Assembly (NCBI RefSeq): GCF_900108915.1
Contig: NZ_FNYH01000017.1
Location: 1 to 34,880, forward strand
Origin: Allopseudospirillum japonicum
GTDB taxonomy: Bacteria; Pseudomonadota; Gammaproteobacteria; Pseudomonadales; Halomonadaceae
Direction of reading: 5' to 3'
DNA length: 34,880 nucleotides
Each line of letters begins with the position of its first letter. The stretch's first letter is position 1. Positions 24,968 through 32,518 of the stretch are shown here, piece by piece. The position numbers were made by a program, and so were the translations under genes. The notes under the pieces are model-generated. The model saw only the letters and a list, made by a program, of their open reading frames with translations, had not been told where the DNA came from and did not search any database.

Positions 24968-26085
24968 TATTGATTATTCGCTGCTTGACGTAGCGCTTTA
25001 ATTTTTAAATTGAGATTCTGTAAAAGTTGTGCGAGCTGGCGTCCATCAGGTGCGCCTTGGCTTGCCAAGGTTTGACGCAGTTTTTCTGGTAAAATCCGTG
25101 TAAGAATTTGTTGAAATTTTTGACTTTCGACCTGCTGGCTTGCTTGATATAAATGAGCCATTTCTTGGCGACTGACTTGTTTAAGCAAACTTTGAATTAA
25201 ACTTGGATTTAAAGTCGCCAACTGATCTAAAAAAGCCTTGGCTTTTTGCGCTAATTTTGGATCAAGCGGCGCTGGTGGTGGGGTTTTACTGACAGCTTGT
25301 TGATTTTTAGGTAAGGTAGGCGTCACTAAAGTATCTAAAACACGTGCTTGTTCCCACAAAGGTAAATCAACAGACTGTTGCGCTAGTAAATAATACTGGT
25401 CGTAGGCTTCTTGGCCTAAAAATTGATTTAATTTATCCATTAAGTTGGATTGGTTAAATTGACGTGCCAGCACCAAAACTTGTGTGAGATGTTCATTTTC
25501 TAGACTCTGTAGAAATCTTTGGCTGTCTGCTGGAGGTAAATCGGCCAAGCTTTTAAAATAGGGCAATAAATTTTGTACCTGCTCTTGGGCGGCTTGTGCA
25601 TTAAACTCTGGGTGAGGCCATTGTGGAATCACACGCCCTTCTGCTACTAGGGTAAGAATATGTTGTAACTGCTGTAATAAGCGCACGAGGTCCTTGAGTG
25701 AAACAGGTATTAAATTAAGCACTTGTTCTTCTAATTGCGCATAAGCACGTTCATTCATGGTTTCTTGTAAACGCTCAACAAAACGCGGATATTCACGCCT
25801 TGCATAGCGTACCAGCTTGGCTAAAAAAGCCGAGTCGATTTCTTGTAATAGAGTACGAAAACCCTCTTCATCAAACTGGCAAGCGACTTGTAAAAAATAA
25901 CCACAACGCTGTAGATGCTGTTGTGCTTCAGGTGAGCTGGTCTGTGTATCTTCTAAAGCGTGTAATAATTGGTGTTGTAGCTGATCGCGTAGGGCTTGTC
26001 CTTGGTTTAAAGGGATTTGCACATGGCAATAACCAAGCTGGATATGAAGCTGCTCTTTTTGGGTGTAGACACGTGTTTCTAACAT
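24967..26085 (-). CDS. FliG-C-like / helical-repeat protein, function unknown
   Basis: This 372-residue protein is mostly helical. After an N-terminal beta-rich piece (about residues 1-30, LHIQLGYCHVQIPLN), residues about 72-155 resemble a FliG C-terminal domain: LLQEIDSAFLAKLVRYARRE, then ERLQETMNERAYAQLEEQV and VSLKDLVRLLQQLQHIL with the closing TLVAEGRVI. Two further helical repeats of related pattern follow (about 195-245 and 280-330), separated by a Pro-rich linker near residue 265. A Gln-rich helical tail ends it. It is joined to the next gene by TAATG, so both products are probably made together and may form a complex. It is divergent from prfB. Real function unknown. Confidence 0.65.
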   Translation of the reverse strand: MLETRVYTQKEQLHIQLGYCHVQIPLNQGQALRDQLQHQLLHALEDTQTSSPEAQQHLQRCGYFLQVACQFDEEGFRTLLQEIDSAFLAKLVRYARREYPRFVERLQETMNERAYAQLEEQVLNLIPVSLKDLVRLLQQLQHILTLVAEGRVIPQWPHPEFNAQAAQEQVQNLLPYFKSLADLPPADSQRFLQSLENEHLTQVLVLARQFNQSNLMDKLNQFLGQEAYDQYYLLAQQSVDLPLWEQARVLDTLVTPTLPKNQQAVSKTPPPAPLDPKLAQKAKAFLDQLATLNPSLIQSLLKQVSRQEMAHLYQASQQVESQKFQQILTRILPEKLRQTLASQGAPDGRQLAQLLQNLNLKIKALRQAANNQ

Positions 26086-26134
26086 ACAAGGGTCTCTAAT
26101 TTGGAAATCAGCACAAAGGATGCATGCAAAGTGC

Positions 26135-26179
26135 GTATTTTGGCAGGATAGCCGAAGGCGAGTCCTTTAGCTAAAATAC
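26135..26179. other. Long stem-loop in the divergent gap before prfB
   Basis: GTATTTTGGC (26135-26144) pairs with GCTAAAATAC (26170-26179) with a single G-T wobble. Inside it AGGA pairs with TCCT and GCC with GGC around a GAA loop, giving a 45-base hairpin with small internal loops. It lies 49 bases before the start of the FliG-like gene and 62 bases before prfB, so it could be in either 5' leader. No T tract follows. Confidence 0.5.
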
Positions 26180-26241
26180 TGGGTTCGCAAGCCTTTTGGG
26201 GTGGGCGTCTTTTCAGTTACTTTACTATTCAACGGATATTT

Positions 26242-27340
26242 ATGTTAGAGATTAATCCTATCTTAAACCTCATTAAAGACTTAAATGAACGTGGGCAAGT
26301 CTTAAGGGGGTATCTTTGACTATGCTCATAAGCAAGAGCGTTTAGAAGAAGTCAGCCGTGAGCTTGAGGATCCTCAAGTCTGGAATGAACCGGAGCGTGC
26401 GCAAGCTTTGGGGCGTGAGCGTGCCCAGCTAGAAGCTGTGGTCCATACGCTAGATGAGCTTGCACAAGGCTTGACAGATGCGCGTGAATTATTAGATATG
26501 GCCGTGGCCGAAGACGACGCGCATACAGTCGAGGAAATTAGTACCGAGGTAGAACGTTTGCAAGGCCTGCTTGCCAAGCTAGAGTTTCGACGTATGTTCT
26601 CTGGTGAAATGGATGCCAATCATGCGTATTTGGACATTCAAGCGGGTTCAGGAGGCACAGAAGCGCAAGATTGGGCCAGCATGTTATTGCGTATGTATCT
26701 ACGCTGGGCAGATGCGCATGAATTTAAAAGCGAAATTGTCGAATTATCCGATGGTGAAGTTGCAGGAATTAAATCCGCAACGATTCGTGTTGAAGGCGAA
26801 TATGCTTACGGTTGGTTGCGTACTGAAACCGGCGTACATCGCTTAGTGCGGAAAAGTCCTTTTGATTCTGGTGGACGTCGGCATACCTCCTTTGCGTCTG
26901 TGTTTGTGGCACCAGAAGTCGATGATTCTTTTGATATCGAAATTAACCCAGCAGATTTGCGCGTGGATGTGTATCGTGCTTCCGGTGCAGGAGGCCAACA
27001 CGTGAACCGTACTGAGTCTGCCGTGCGTATTACCCACCTGCCTACCAATACGGTCGTGGCTTGCCAATCGCAGCGCTCGCAACATGCCAACCGTGATTTT
27101 GCAATGAAGCAGCTCAAAGCCAAGCTGTATGAGTTGGAAATGCACAAGCGCAATGCTGAAAAACAAAAGTTAGAAGATTCTAAAGCAGATATCGGTTGGG
27201 GGAGCCAAATACGTTCTTATGTTTTGGATGATTCACGGATTAAAGACCTACGCACTGGGGTGGAAAACCGCAATACCCAGTCGGTACTCGATGGCAATCT
27301 GGACCGCTTTATCGAAGCAAGCTTGAAACAAGGCTTATAA
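26242..27340 (+). CDS. prfB: Peptide chain release factor 2, with programmed +1 frameshift
   Basis: RF2 ends translation at UGA and UAA. The coding sequence is in two frames: 25 codons from the ATG at 26242 to an in-frame TGA at 26317-26319, then +1 from GAC at 26318 to the stop at 27340. The product is 365 residues, the same as in E. coli. The stop-recognition tripeptide SPF is in [16 protein letters not shown] and the hydrolysis motif GGQ in [16 protein letters not shown]. The residue before SGAGGQ is Ala, as in most bacteria, not the Thr of E. coli K-12. A caller without the frameshift would begin the gene too late, near 26408. lysS follows, as in E. coli. Confidence 0.97.
26304..26320 (+). 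promoter_or_regulatory. prfB autoregulatory +1 frameshift site
   Basis: AAGGGGGTATCTTTGAC contains the internal Shine-Dalgarno AGGGGG, the slippery CTT codon and the TGA stop followed by C, as in E. coli. Low RF2 slows termination at TGA and lets the ribosome slip from CUU to UUU, which restores RF2 synthesis. Confidence 0.96.
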
Positions 27341-27407
27341 GGATCACAAGCCGTTAATCTGTGCTTTGCGCACTTTATTCACTGATGATAAGTAAAGAGT
27401 AGATGAT

Positions 27408-28904
27408 ATGACCCAAGATGCCGCCCCTGAACATGCGCAGCAAGATGAGAACCGCTTGATTGCTGAACGTCGTGCTAAGTTGCAGCAAAGACGTCAACAA
27501 GGACAAGCTTTTCCTAATGATTTCCGTCGAGATGCTTTGGCCGCTGAATTGCAAGCTGAACTCGGTGAACAAGATAAAGCCAGCTTGGAAGCTTTAAACC
27601 GAGCTGCAAAAGTGGCTGGGCGCATTGTGCGTATGCGCGGACCTTTTATGGTGATTCAAGATATGAGCGGGCAGATTCAACTCTATGTTGATCGTAAAAG
27701 CTTGGACGAGGCGACCCGCGCAGAGATTAAAACTTGGGATCTTGGCGATATCGTGGCGGCGTCTGGTCCTGTGCATAAATCGGGTAAAGGTGATTTATAT
27801 GTGCATATAGAAACCTGCCAGTTACTGACAAAAAGCTTGCGTCCATTGCCGGATAAATTTCATGGTTTAGCAGATCAGGAAATGCGTTACCGTCAGCGTT
27901 ATGTGGATTTAATTGTCAATCCAGAAAGTCGCAAAACGTTTCAAATACGCGCACAAGTGATTCGTTCGATTCGTGAGTTTTTAACGCAGCGGGATTTTAT
28001 GGAAGTAGAAACCCCTATGCTGCAAGTGATCCCAGGTGGAGCAAGCGCACGTCCTTTTATCACGCATCATAATGCGTTAGATATGGATATGTATTTGCGT
28101 ATTGCGCCTGAGTTATATTTAAAACGCTTGGTCGTAGGTGGCTTTGAAAAAGTTTTCGAAATTAACCGTAATTTCCGTAATGAAGGCTTATCAACGCGCC
28201 ATAATCCAGAATTTACCATGCTGGAGTTCTACCAAGCCTATGCAGATTATAAGGATTTAATTGATTTAACCGAAGCTATGTTAAAGCAGGTAGCGCAAGA
28301 AGTATTAGGTCAAACCCAAGTAGAATACCAGGGCGAGTGTTATGATTTTGGCCAGCCATTTAAACGCCTAACTTTGTTAGAAGCCATTCTGGCTTATGGC
28401 GATAATATTCAAGCAGAACAATTGGCAACGCTGGAAAGCGCGTCTCAATTGGCAAAAAACCTCGGGATTGGCGTGAAAGCTTCTTGGGGCTTGGGTAAGG
28501 TACAAACGGAAATCTTTGAGCAGGTTGCTGAGCATCAACTACGTCAGCCTACTTTTATTACCGAATATCCTGCCGAAGTGTCACCTTTGGCACGTCGTAA
28601 TGACGAAAATCCTTTTGTGACTGATCGTTTTGAATTTTTTGTCGGTGGGCGTGAAATTGCCAATGGTTTTTCTGAGTTAAATGATGCTCAAGATCAAGCA
28701 GAACGCTTTGCTGCACAAGTACAAGAAAAAGAAGCCGGCGATGACGAGGCTATGTATTATGATGCTGATTATGTACGCGCATTAGAATATGGGTTACCGC
28801 CAACGGCAGGTGAAGGCATTGGGATTGACCGTTTAGTAATGTTATTGACCAATAGTCCATCGATTCGTGATGTGCTTTTATTCCCAGCGATGCGTCCGCA
28901 ATAG
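27408..28904 (+). CDS. lysS: Lysyl-tRNA synthetase, class II
   Basis: LysS charges tRNA-Lys. It has 498 residues. The N-terminal anticodon-binding OB fold includes [20 protein letters not shown]. Class II motif 1 is near [11 protein letters not shown], motif 2 is [20 protein letters not shown] and motif 3 is [15 protein letters not shown], with [11 protein letters not shown] at the end. It follows prfB by 67 bases and is probably co-transcribed. The ribosome site is weak. A perfect TAGACT-AA-AGTCTA palindrome (28902-28915) overlaps the stop codon, and a short AAGGA/TCCTT hairpin follows near 28922; neither is a convincing terminator. Confidence 0.97.
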   Translation: MTQDAAPEHAQQDENRLIAERRAKLQQRRQQGQAFPNDFRRDALAAELQAELGEQDKASLEALNRAAKVAGRIVRMRGPFMVIQDMSGQIQLYVDRKSLDEATRAEIKTWDLGDIVAASGPVHKSGKGDLYVHIETCQLLTKSLRPLPDKFHGLADQEMRYRQRYVDLIVNPESRKTFQIRAQVIRSIREFLTQRDFMEVETPMLQVIPGGASARPFITHHNALDMDMYLRIAPELYLKRLVVGGFEKVFEINRNFRNEGLSTRHNPEFTMLEFYQAYADYKDLIDLTEAMLKQVAQEVLGQTQVEYQGECYDFGQPFKRLTLLEAILAYGDNIQAEQLATLESASQLAKNLGIGVKASWGLGKVQTEIFEQVAEHQLRQPTFITEYPAEVSPLARRNDENPFVTDRFEFFVGGREIANGFSELNDAQDQAERFAAQVQEKEAGDDEAMYYDADYVRALEYGLPPTAGEGIGIDRLVMLLTNSPSIRDVLLFPAMRPQ

Positions 28905-28976
28905 ACTAAAGTCTAATGGGGAAGGAATCTCCTTGTAAAAGTATGTGACTTAGGAGTTTTTGACCAAAATGCGCGA

Positions 28977-29020
28977 CAAGCCCCGTACTTTGAGTGAAGG
29001 GTAGCGCAGGGAGGCGTCAG
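28977..29020 (+). repeat. IS-right-end-like relic upstream of tnpB
   Basis: CAAGCCCCGTACTTT, a short hairpin core, then CAGGGAGGCGTCAGCTTCC follow the same layout as bases 85-135 at the left window edge (which end AGTGTCAGCTGCC) and as the minus-strand copy at 2812-2766, which opens with CAAGCCCCATC. The gap 28905-29144 holds nothing else I recognise apart from the presumed left end of the tnpB element. Confidence 0.5.
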
Positions 29021-29144
29021 CTTCCCTTAATGGGGTTGGGTTTGTTGTTCAATGTATTGCATATCACTGACATAGGCACACCCCCAAGGCTACCGGCGTA
29101 GTCACTTGGACTCTATAGCACATTCTTTATGTATACTTGAAGGC

Positions 29145-30206
29145 ATGAAATACACCAAGACTCTAAAAGTTCGCGTCCGAGACAAGCACCGGCCTTTGCT
29201 TAATCAAATGGCTCGGTCGGTTAACTTCGTTTGGAACTATATCAATGAACTGAGTCACCGTTCCATCAAGGAACGGGGTGTGTTCCTGTCCGCCTACGAC
29301 ATTCAGAAGTACACCCAGGGTGCGCATAAAGAATTAGGGTTGCACAGCCATACAGTTCAGAAGGTTGGGGCTGAGTACGCTACCCGCCGCAAGCAGTTTA
29401 AGAAGAATCGCTTAAACTGGCGCAAATCTGGCGGTGTGCGACGCTCACTGGGCTGGATTCCAATCAATACCGGTATGGCGAAGTGGAAAAATGGACAGGT
29501 GTACCACAATGGCCATTACTTTAAAGTCTGGGACAGCTACGGCTTGGGGCAATACAGCTTCCGAACAGGTTCGTTTAACGAAGATGCCCGTGGGCGCTGG
29601 TACTTCAATGTGGTGGTTGAGGTGGAAGCAAAGATACCCGCAGGTCAAGACAAAATCGGTATCGACCTTGGCTTAAAAACCACCGCGACCTGCTCTGATG
29701 GCACCAAGCTGGAAGCAGGCCACTTCTATCGTGATTTAGAACCGAAGTTGGCGATGGCGCAACGGGCCGGAAAGAAAAAACAGGTCAAAAATATTCACGC
29801 CAAGATTGCCAACCGACGTAAAGACGCCTTGCACAAGTTCAGCCGCCAACTGGTGAACCGCTGCGGTGAAATCTACGTTGGTAATGTAAAATCATCCGCG
29901 TTAGCCAAAACCACCATGGCCAAGTCTGTGCAGGATGCAGGCTGGGCGATGCTGAAAACCATGCTGAAATACAAATGCGATCACGCAGGCATTGTTTTTA
30001 AAGAGGTTAACGAGTCGTACACCACCCAAACCTGCTCGCATTGTGGCGCTTTGCCCAATGAGAGGCCGAAAGGTATCGCAGGGCTTGGAATAAGAGAATG
30101 GACTTGCAGTGCGTGTGGTGTCACGCACGACCGCGATGTGAACGCGGCCAAGAACATGCTTGCGCTCGGGCATGAGCGTCCTGAAGAGGGAATCCCCGTC
30201 CTTTAG
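29145..30206 (+). CDS. tnpB: TnpB RNA-guided nuclease (IS200/IS605 OrfB) with unusual RuvC-II
   Basis: TnpB is the ancestor-type nuclease of Cas12. From the ATG at 29145 it has 353 residues; the upstream TTG at 29106 only adds 13 unlikely residues. RuvC-I is GIDLGLK with D174. RuvC-III is HDRDVNAAKNML with D331. The zinc finger is C297-x2-C300 and C321-x2-C324. At RuvC-II, where most TnpBs read IxxEDL, this one reads IYVGNV with G246 in place of the Glu. An alternative acidic residue is E290 in EVNESYTTQTC. The stop codon lies in the loop of the right-end hairpin. Base use is richer in GC than the host genes around it. Confidence 0.93.
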   Translation: MKYTKTLKVRVRDKHRPLLNQMARSVNFVWNYINELSHRSIKERGVFLSAYDIQKYTQGAHKELGLHSHTVQKVGAEYATRRKQFKKNRLNWRKSGGVRRSLGWIPINTGMAKWKNGQVYHNGHYFKVWDSYGLGQYSFRTGSFNEDARGRWYFNVVVEVEAKIPAGQDKIGIDLGLKTTATCSDGTKLEAGHFYRDLEPKLAMAQRAGKKKQVKNIHAKIANRRKDALHKFSRQLVNRCGEIYVGNVKSSALAKTTMAKSVQDAGWAMLKTMLKYKCDHAGIVFKEVNESYTTQTCSHCGALPNERPKGIAGLGIREWTCSACGVTHDRDVNAAKNMLALGHERPEEGIPVL

Positions 30207-30224
30207 GGCGGGGAGGATGTCAAG
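30190..30224 (+). repeat. Right end of the tnpB element, possible omegaRNA 3' hairpin
   Basis: CCCCGTCC (30194-30201) and GGGCGGGG (30206-30213) pair with one G-T wobble around TTTA. The tail AGGATGTCAAG follows. This is the best preserved copy of the hairpin-plus-GTCA pattern that recurs in the window. Confidence 0.75.
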
Positions 30225-30241
30225 TCTTTGTAAGTGAAGCC

Positions 30242-30296
30242 TGTATAAAAATCAGTTTATTAGCACTGCAAAATATTTTATGCTGATTTTTATACA
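30242..30296. repeat. Perfect 14-bp inverted repeat upstream of the chemoreceptor gene
   Basis: TGTATAAAAATCAG (30242-30255) and CTGATTTTTATACA (30283-30296) are exact reverse complements around a 27-base A/T-rich centre. It starts 18 bases after the IS right end and ends 119 bases before the chemoreceptor ATG. It may be an operator, a leader hairpin or the footprint of another small element. A second palindrome, AAAACG-AC-CGTTTT, lies at 30333-30346. Confidence 0.65.
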
Positions 30297-30415
30297 AAAA
30301 TCTTTGTGTACAGCAGAATTAATTGAATGAATAAAACGACCGTTTTCTTTTGCTAAAAATAAGCAAAAATTTTTGTATTTTCGTGACTGATTTTAAGCGG
30401 TTGGAGAATAATATA

Positions 30416-32458
30416 ATGCTAAGTTCCCTCTCTATGGTGCGTAAGCTTCTTGTGACCTTACTGCCTGTAGTTCTTCTGGTATTGATTGGCTTAACTTGGG
30501 TTGTCAACATGGAAGTACGCCAAGCGAGCTTAGCGCAAGCCACAGATGATGCACACCGCATTGCTCAGTTGGAAGGCCAACAGGTCATCAGTGGTTTGAT
30601 CCGTGAAATGAAAGCCTTAACGGGCTTAGTAAGTGCTGCTAAAGCACGTCATGTCTTACCTATAGAAGAACGCCGTCAGGTGTTTGACCAATTTTTAAAA
30701 CAGCATTTACAAGATCACCCGCATTTAATTGGCAGTTGGTCCCTATGGGAACCCAATGCGTTTGATCAACGGGATGATCAGCTAAAAAATACCTCAGCAA
30801 CTGATGCTAGCGGGCGTTATATTCCTTATTGGTTTCGTGATGGGCAAGGGCAAATCCAAGTTGAAGCCTTGATAAACTATACCCAGCCCGGTGATGGTGA
30901 TTATTATCAGCTTGCAAAGCAACGCCAGCGTCCTGTTATTTTAGATCCTTACTTTTACCCTATTGCAGGTGAAGACCGTTTAATTACCTCCTTGGTCTTA
31001 CCTATCATAGAAAACGGGCGTTTCCTTGGAGTGGTCGGCGTGGATATGCTGATTGATGAAATCCAAACTCAGGTCACACGTGTGAAGCCTTATGGTACTG
31101 GTGTTGCTGCTTTATTTACTAAAGCAGGGGTGATTGTTGCTCATCCAGATGTACAACGCTTAGGTAAAAATGCGGCAGATACAGAGCAAGACGTGATGGG
31201 CGAAGACCACACACGGATTATACAAGCGATGGGTGAGGGGCGTTCCTTCGAGGTGATACGTCATACCGAAATGATGCAAGGTGATACTCTGATTTTGAAT
31301 GAGCCGATCAAACTGACCGGTACGCAAGAACATTGGAATATGTCGATTGCTATCCCCCTAGATACTGTGATGCAAGATGCACAAGCGTTGGTACGTGATA
31401 TTGTCATGTTAGGGGCAGGTGGTGCCCTGATTATTTTGGTCTTGATTGTGATTGTCGCGCGTCATGTCGCTATGCCTTTGCAAGATGCTGTGGAAGCCTT
31501 GGAAGCGATTGCCAATGGTGATGGCGATTTAACACGCCGTTTGCAAGTACAAGGTCATGATGAAGTGGCACAACTCGGGCGGGCGTTTAATACCTTTGCT
31601 GAGCAAGTGCGTACGCTTGTGCAAGATTTAAATCAACGCAGTGATGAGCTCTCAGCTTCTGCAAGCCAAATGAGTATGAATAGTCAGCGTGCTTTAGAGG
31701 GGGTTGAACAACAACGCGCAGAAATTGAGCTTGTGGCTGCAGCCATGAACCAAATGAGTGCCACTGTGACTGAAGTAGCCGCTAACGCACAAAGAGCATC
31801 CGATGCAACACAAAGTGGAAGTGATGAGGTAACCACAGGCTTGAGTGTGATTGAAAAAGTCGTGGGTGCCATTCATAAACAAGCACAAGAAATTCAACAA
31901 GCTGCATCGGAAATCACCACCTTAGAAAAAGGCAGTCAAGAAATTGGTGATGTGATTAATGTGATTCGTGAAATTGCAGATCAAACCAATTTGTTGGCAC
32001 TCAATGCTGCGATTGAAGCTGCACGTGCAGGTGAACATGGTCGCGGCTTTGCAGTCGTTGCTGATGAGGTGCGCACTTTAGCGAATCGGACACACTCTTC
32101 TACACAGGAAATTGAAGGGACGATTACACGTTTGCAAAGCCTCACTGAAAGTGCAGTCAAGCGTATGCATGCCAGTCAAGCGGGTGTACAAGAAAGTGTA
32201 CAAGAGGTAGAGGGCGCACGTCAGGTGCTAGAGCGTATCGCTGAGGTGATGCGTATGATTCATGATATGAATATGCAAATTGCTTCAGCAACTGAGCAGC
32301 AATCAGCAACGACAGATGAGCTTTCAGTGAATATCACGCGTATCAGTAGTATTGCGGAGGATGCAGCACAAGGGGCCAGTGAAACCGCTGCCAGTGGTCA
32401 AGCCTTGCAAGAAGTAGCCTCTTATTTAAGCCAGAATGTGCGCCGTTATCGTATCTAA
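30416..32458 (+). CDS. Methyl-accepting chemotaxis protein with periplasmic dCache-type sensor
   Basis: The chemoreceptor signals to CheA/CheW and controls flagellar rotation. From the ATG at 30416 (GGAGAA 7 bases upstream; an earlier TTG is not used) it has 680 residues. TM1 is about residues 8-30. The large periplasmic region, about 35-320, shows dCache features such as [21 protein letters not shown] and [14 protein letters not shown]2 is about 328-350, then HAMP, then the signalling coiled coil with the near-invariant hairpin tip [20 protein letters not shown] and [15 protein letters not shown]. The C-terminus lacks the NWETF-type tether for CheR/CheB. The ligand is unknown. Confidence 0.95.
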   Translation: MLSSLSMVRKLLVTLLPVVLLVLIGLTWVVNMEVRQASLAQATDDAHRIAQLEGQQVISGLIREMKALTGLVSAAKARHVLPIEERRQVFDQFLKQHLQDHPHLIGSWSLWEPNAFDQRDDQLKNTSATDASGRYIPYWFRDGQGQIQVEALINYTQPGDGDYYQLAKQRQRPVILDPYFYPIAGEDRLITSLVLPIIENGRFLGVVGVDMLIDEIQTQVTRVKPYGTGVAALFTKAGVIVAHPDVQRLGKNAADTEQDVMGEDHTRIIQAMGEGRSFEVIRHTEMMQGDTLILNEPIKLTGTQEHWNMSIAIPLDTVMQDAQALVRDIVMLGAGGALIILVLIVIVARHVAMPLQDAVEALEAIANGDGDLTRRLQVQGHDEVAQLGRAFNTFAEQVRTLVQDLNQRSDELSASASQMSMNSQRALEGVEQQRAEIELVAAAMNQMSATVTEVAANAQRASDATQSGSDEVTTGLSVIEKVVGAIHKQAQEIQQAASEITTLEKGSQEIGDVINVIREIADQTNLLALNAAIEAARAGEHGRGFAVVADEVRTLANRTHSSTQEIEGTITRLQSLTESAVKRMHASQAGVQESVQEVEGARQVLERIAEVMRMIHDMNMQIASATEQQSATTDELSVNITRISSIAEDAAQGASETAASGQALQEVASYLSQNVRRYRI

Positions 32459-32473
32459 AGGCTAACTAACAAG

Positions 32474-32500
32474 AAGGCCGCTGTTATCGCGGCCTTTTTG
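32474..32500. terminator. Intrinsic terminator between the chemoreceptor gene and rnb
   Basis: AAGGCCGC and GCGGCCTT form a perfect 8-bp stem around a 7-base loop, followed by TTTG on the chemoreceptor side; the A-rich left flank lets it work for rnb too. Confidence 0.88.
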
Positions 32501-32518
32501 TGTGTGCTACCTTCGCGA

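Larger units (their letters stand above)
29040..30226 (+). mobile_element. IS200/IS605-family element with tnpB only
   Basis: The element has a tnpB gene and a right end at about 30190-30224, made of CCCCGTCC-TTTA-GGGCGGGG plus AGGATGTCAAG, a form I know from many IS200/IS605 members. No tnpA (Y1 transposase) is present, so mobility would need a transposase in trans. The left end is not clear and 29040 is an estimate. The right end and the end of tnpB would also form the 3' scaffold of an omegaRNA, with the guide taken from DNA just beyond the GTCAAG tail; this follows from the family and is not visible directly. Confidence 0.75.

Noticed and set aside
28922-28935. lysS terminator AAGGA-ATC-TCCTT
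   Set aside because: The stem has only 5 bp and is followed by GTAAAAG instead of a T tract.
30241-30255. LexA (SOS) box CTGTATAAAAATCAG
   Set aside because: The CTG and CAG ends are 9 bases apart, not the 10 of the gammaproteobacterial LexA box, and the palindrome centre is elsewhere.
30333-30360. FliA (sigma-28) promoter for the chemoreceptor
   Set aside because: TAAA is present, but the downstream element GCTAAAAA differs from GCCGATAA and the spacing is 12, so the match is too weak.
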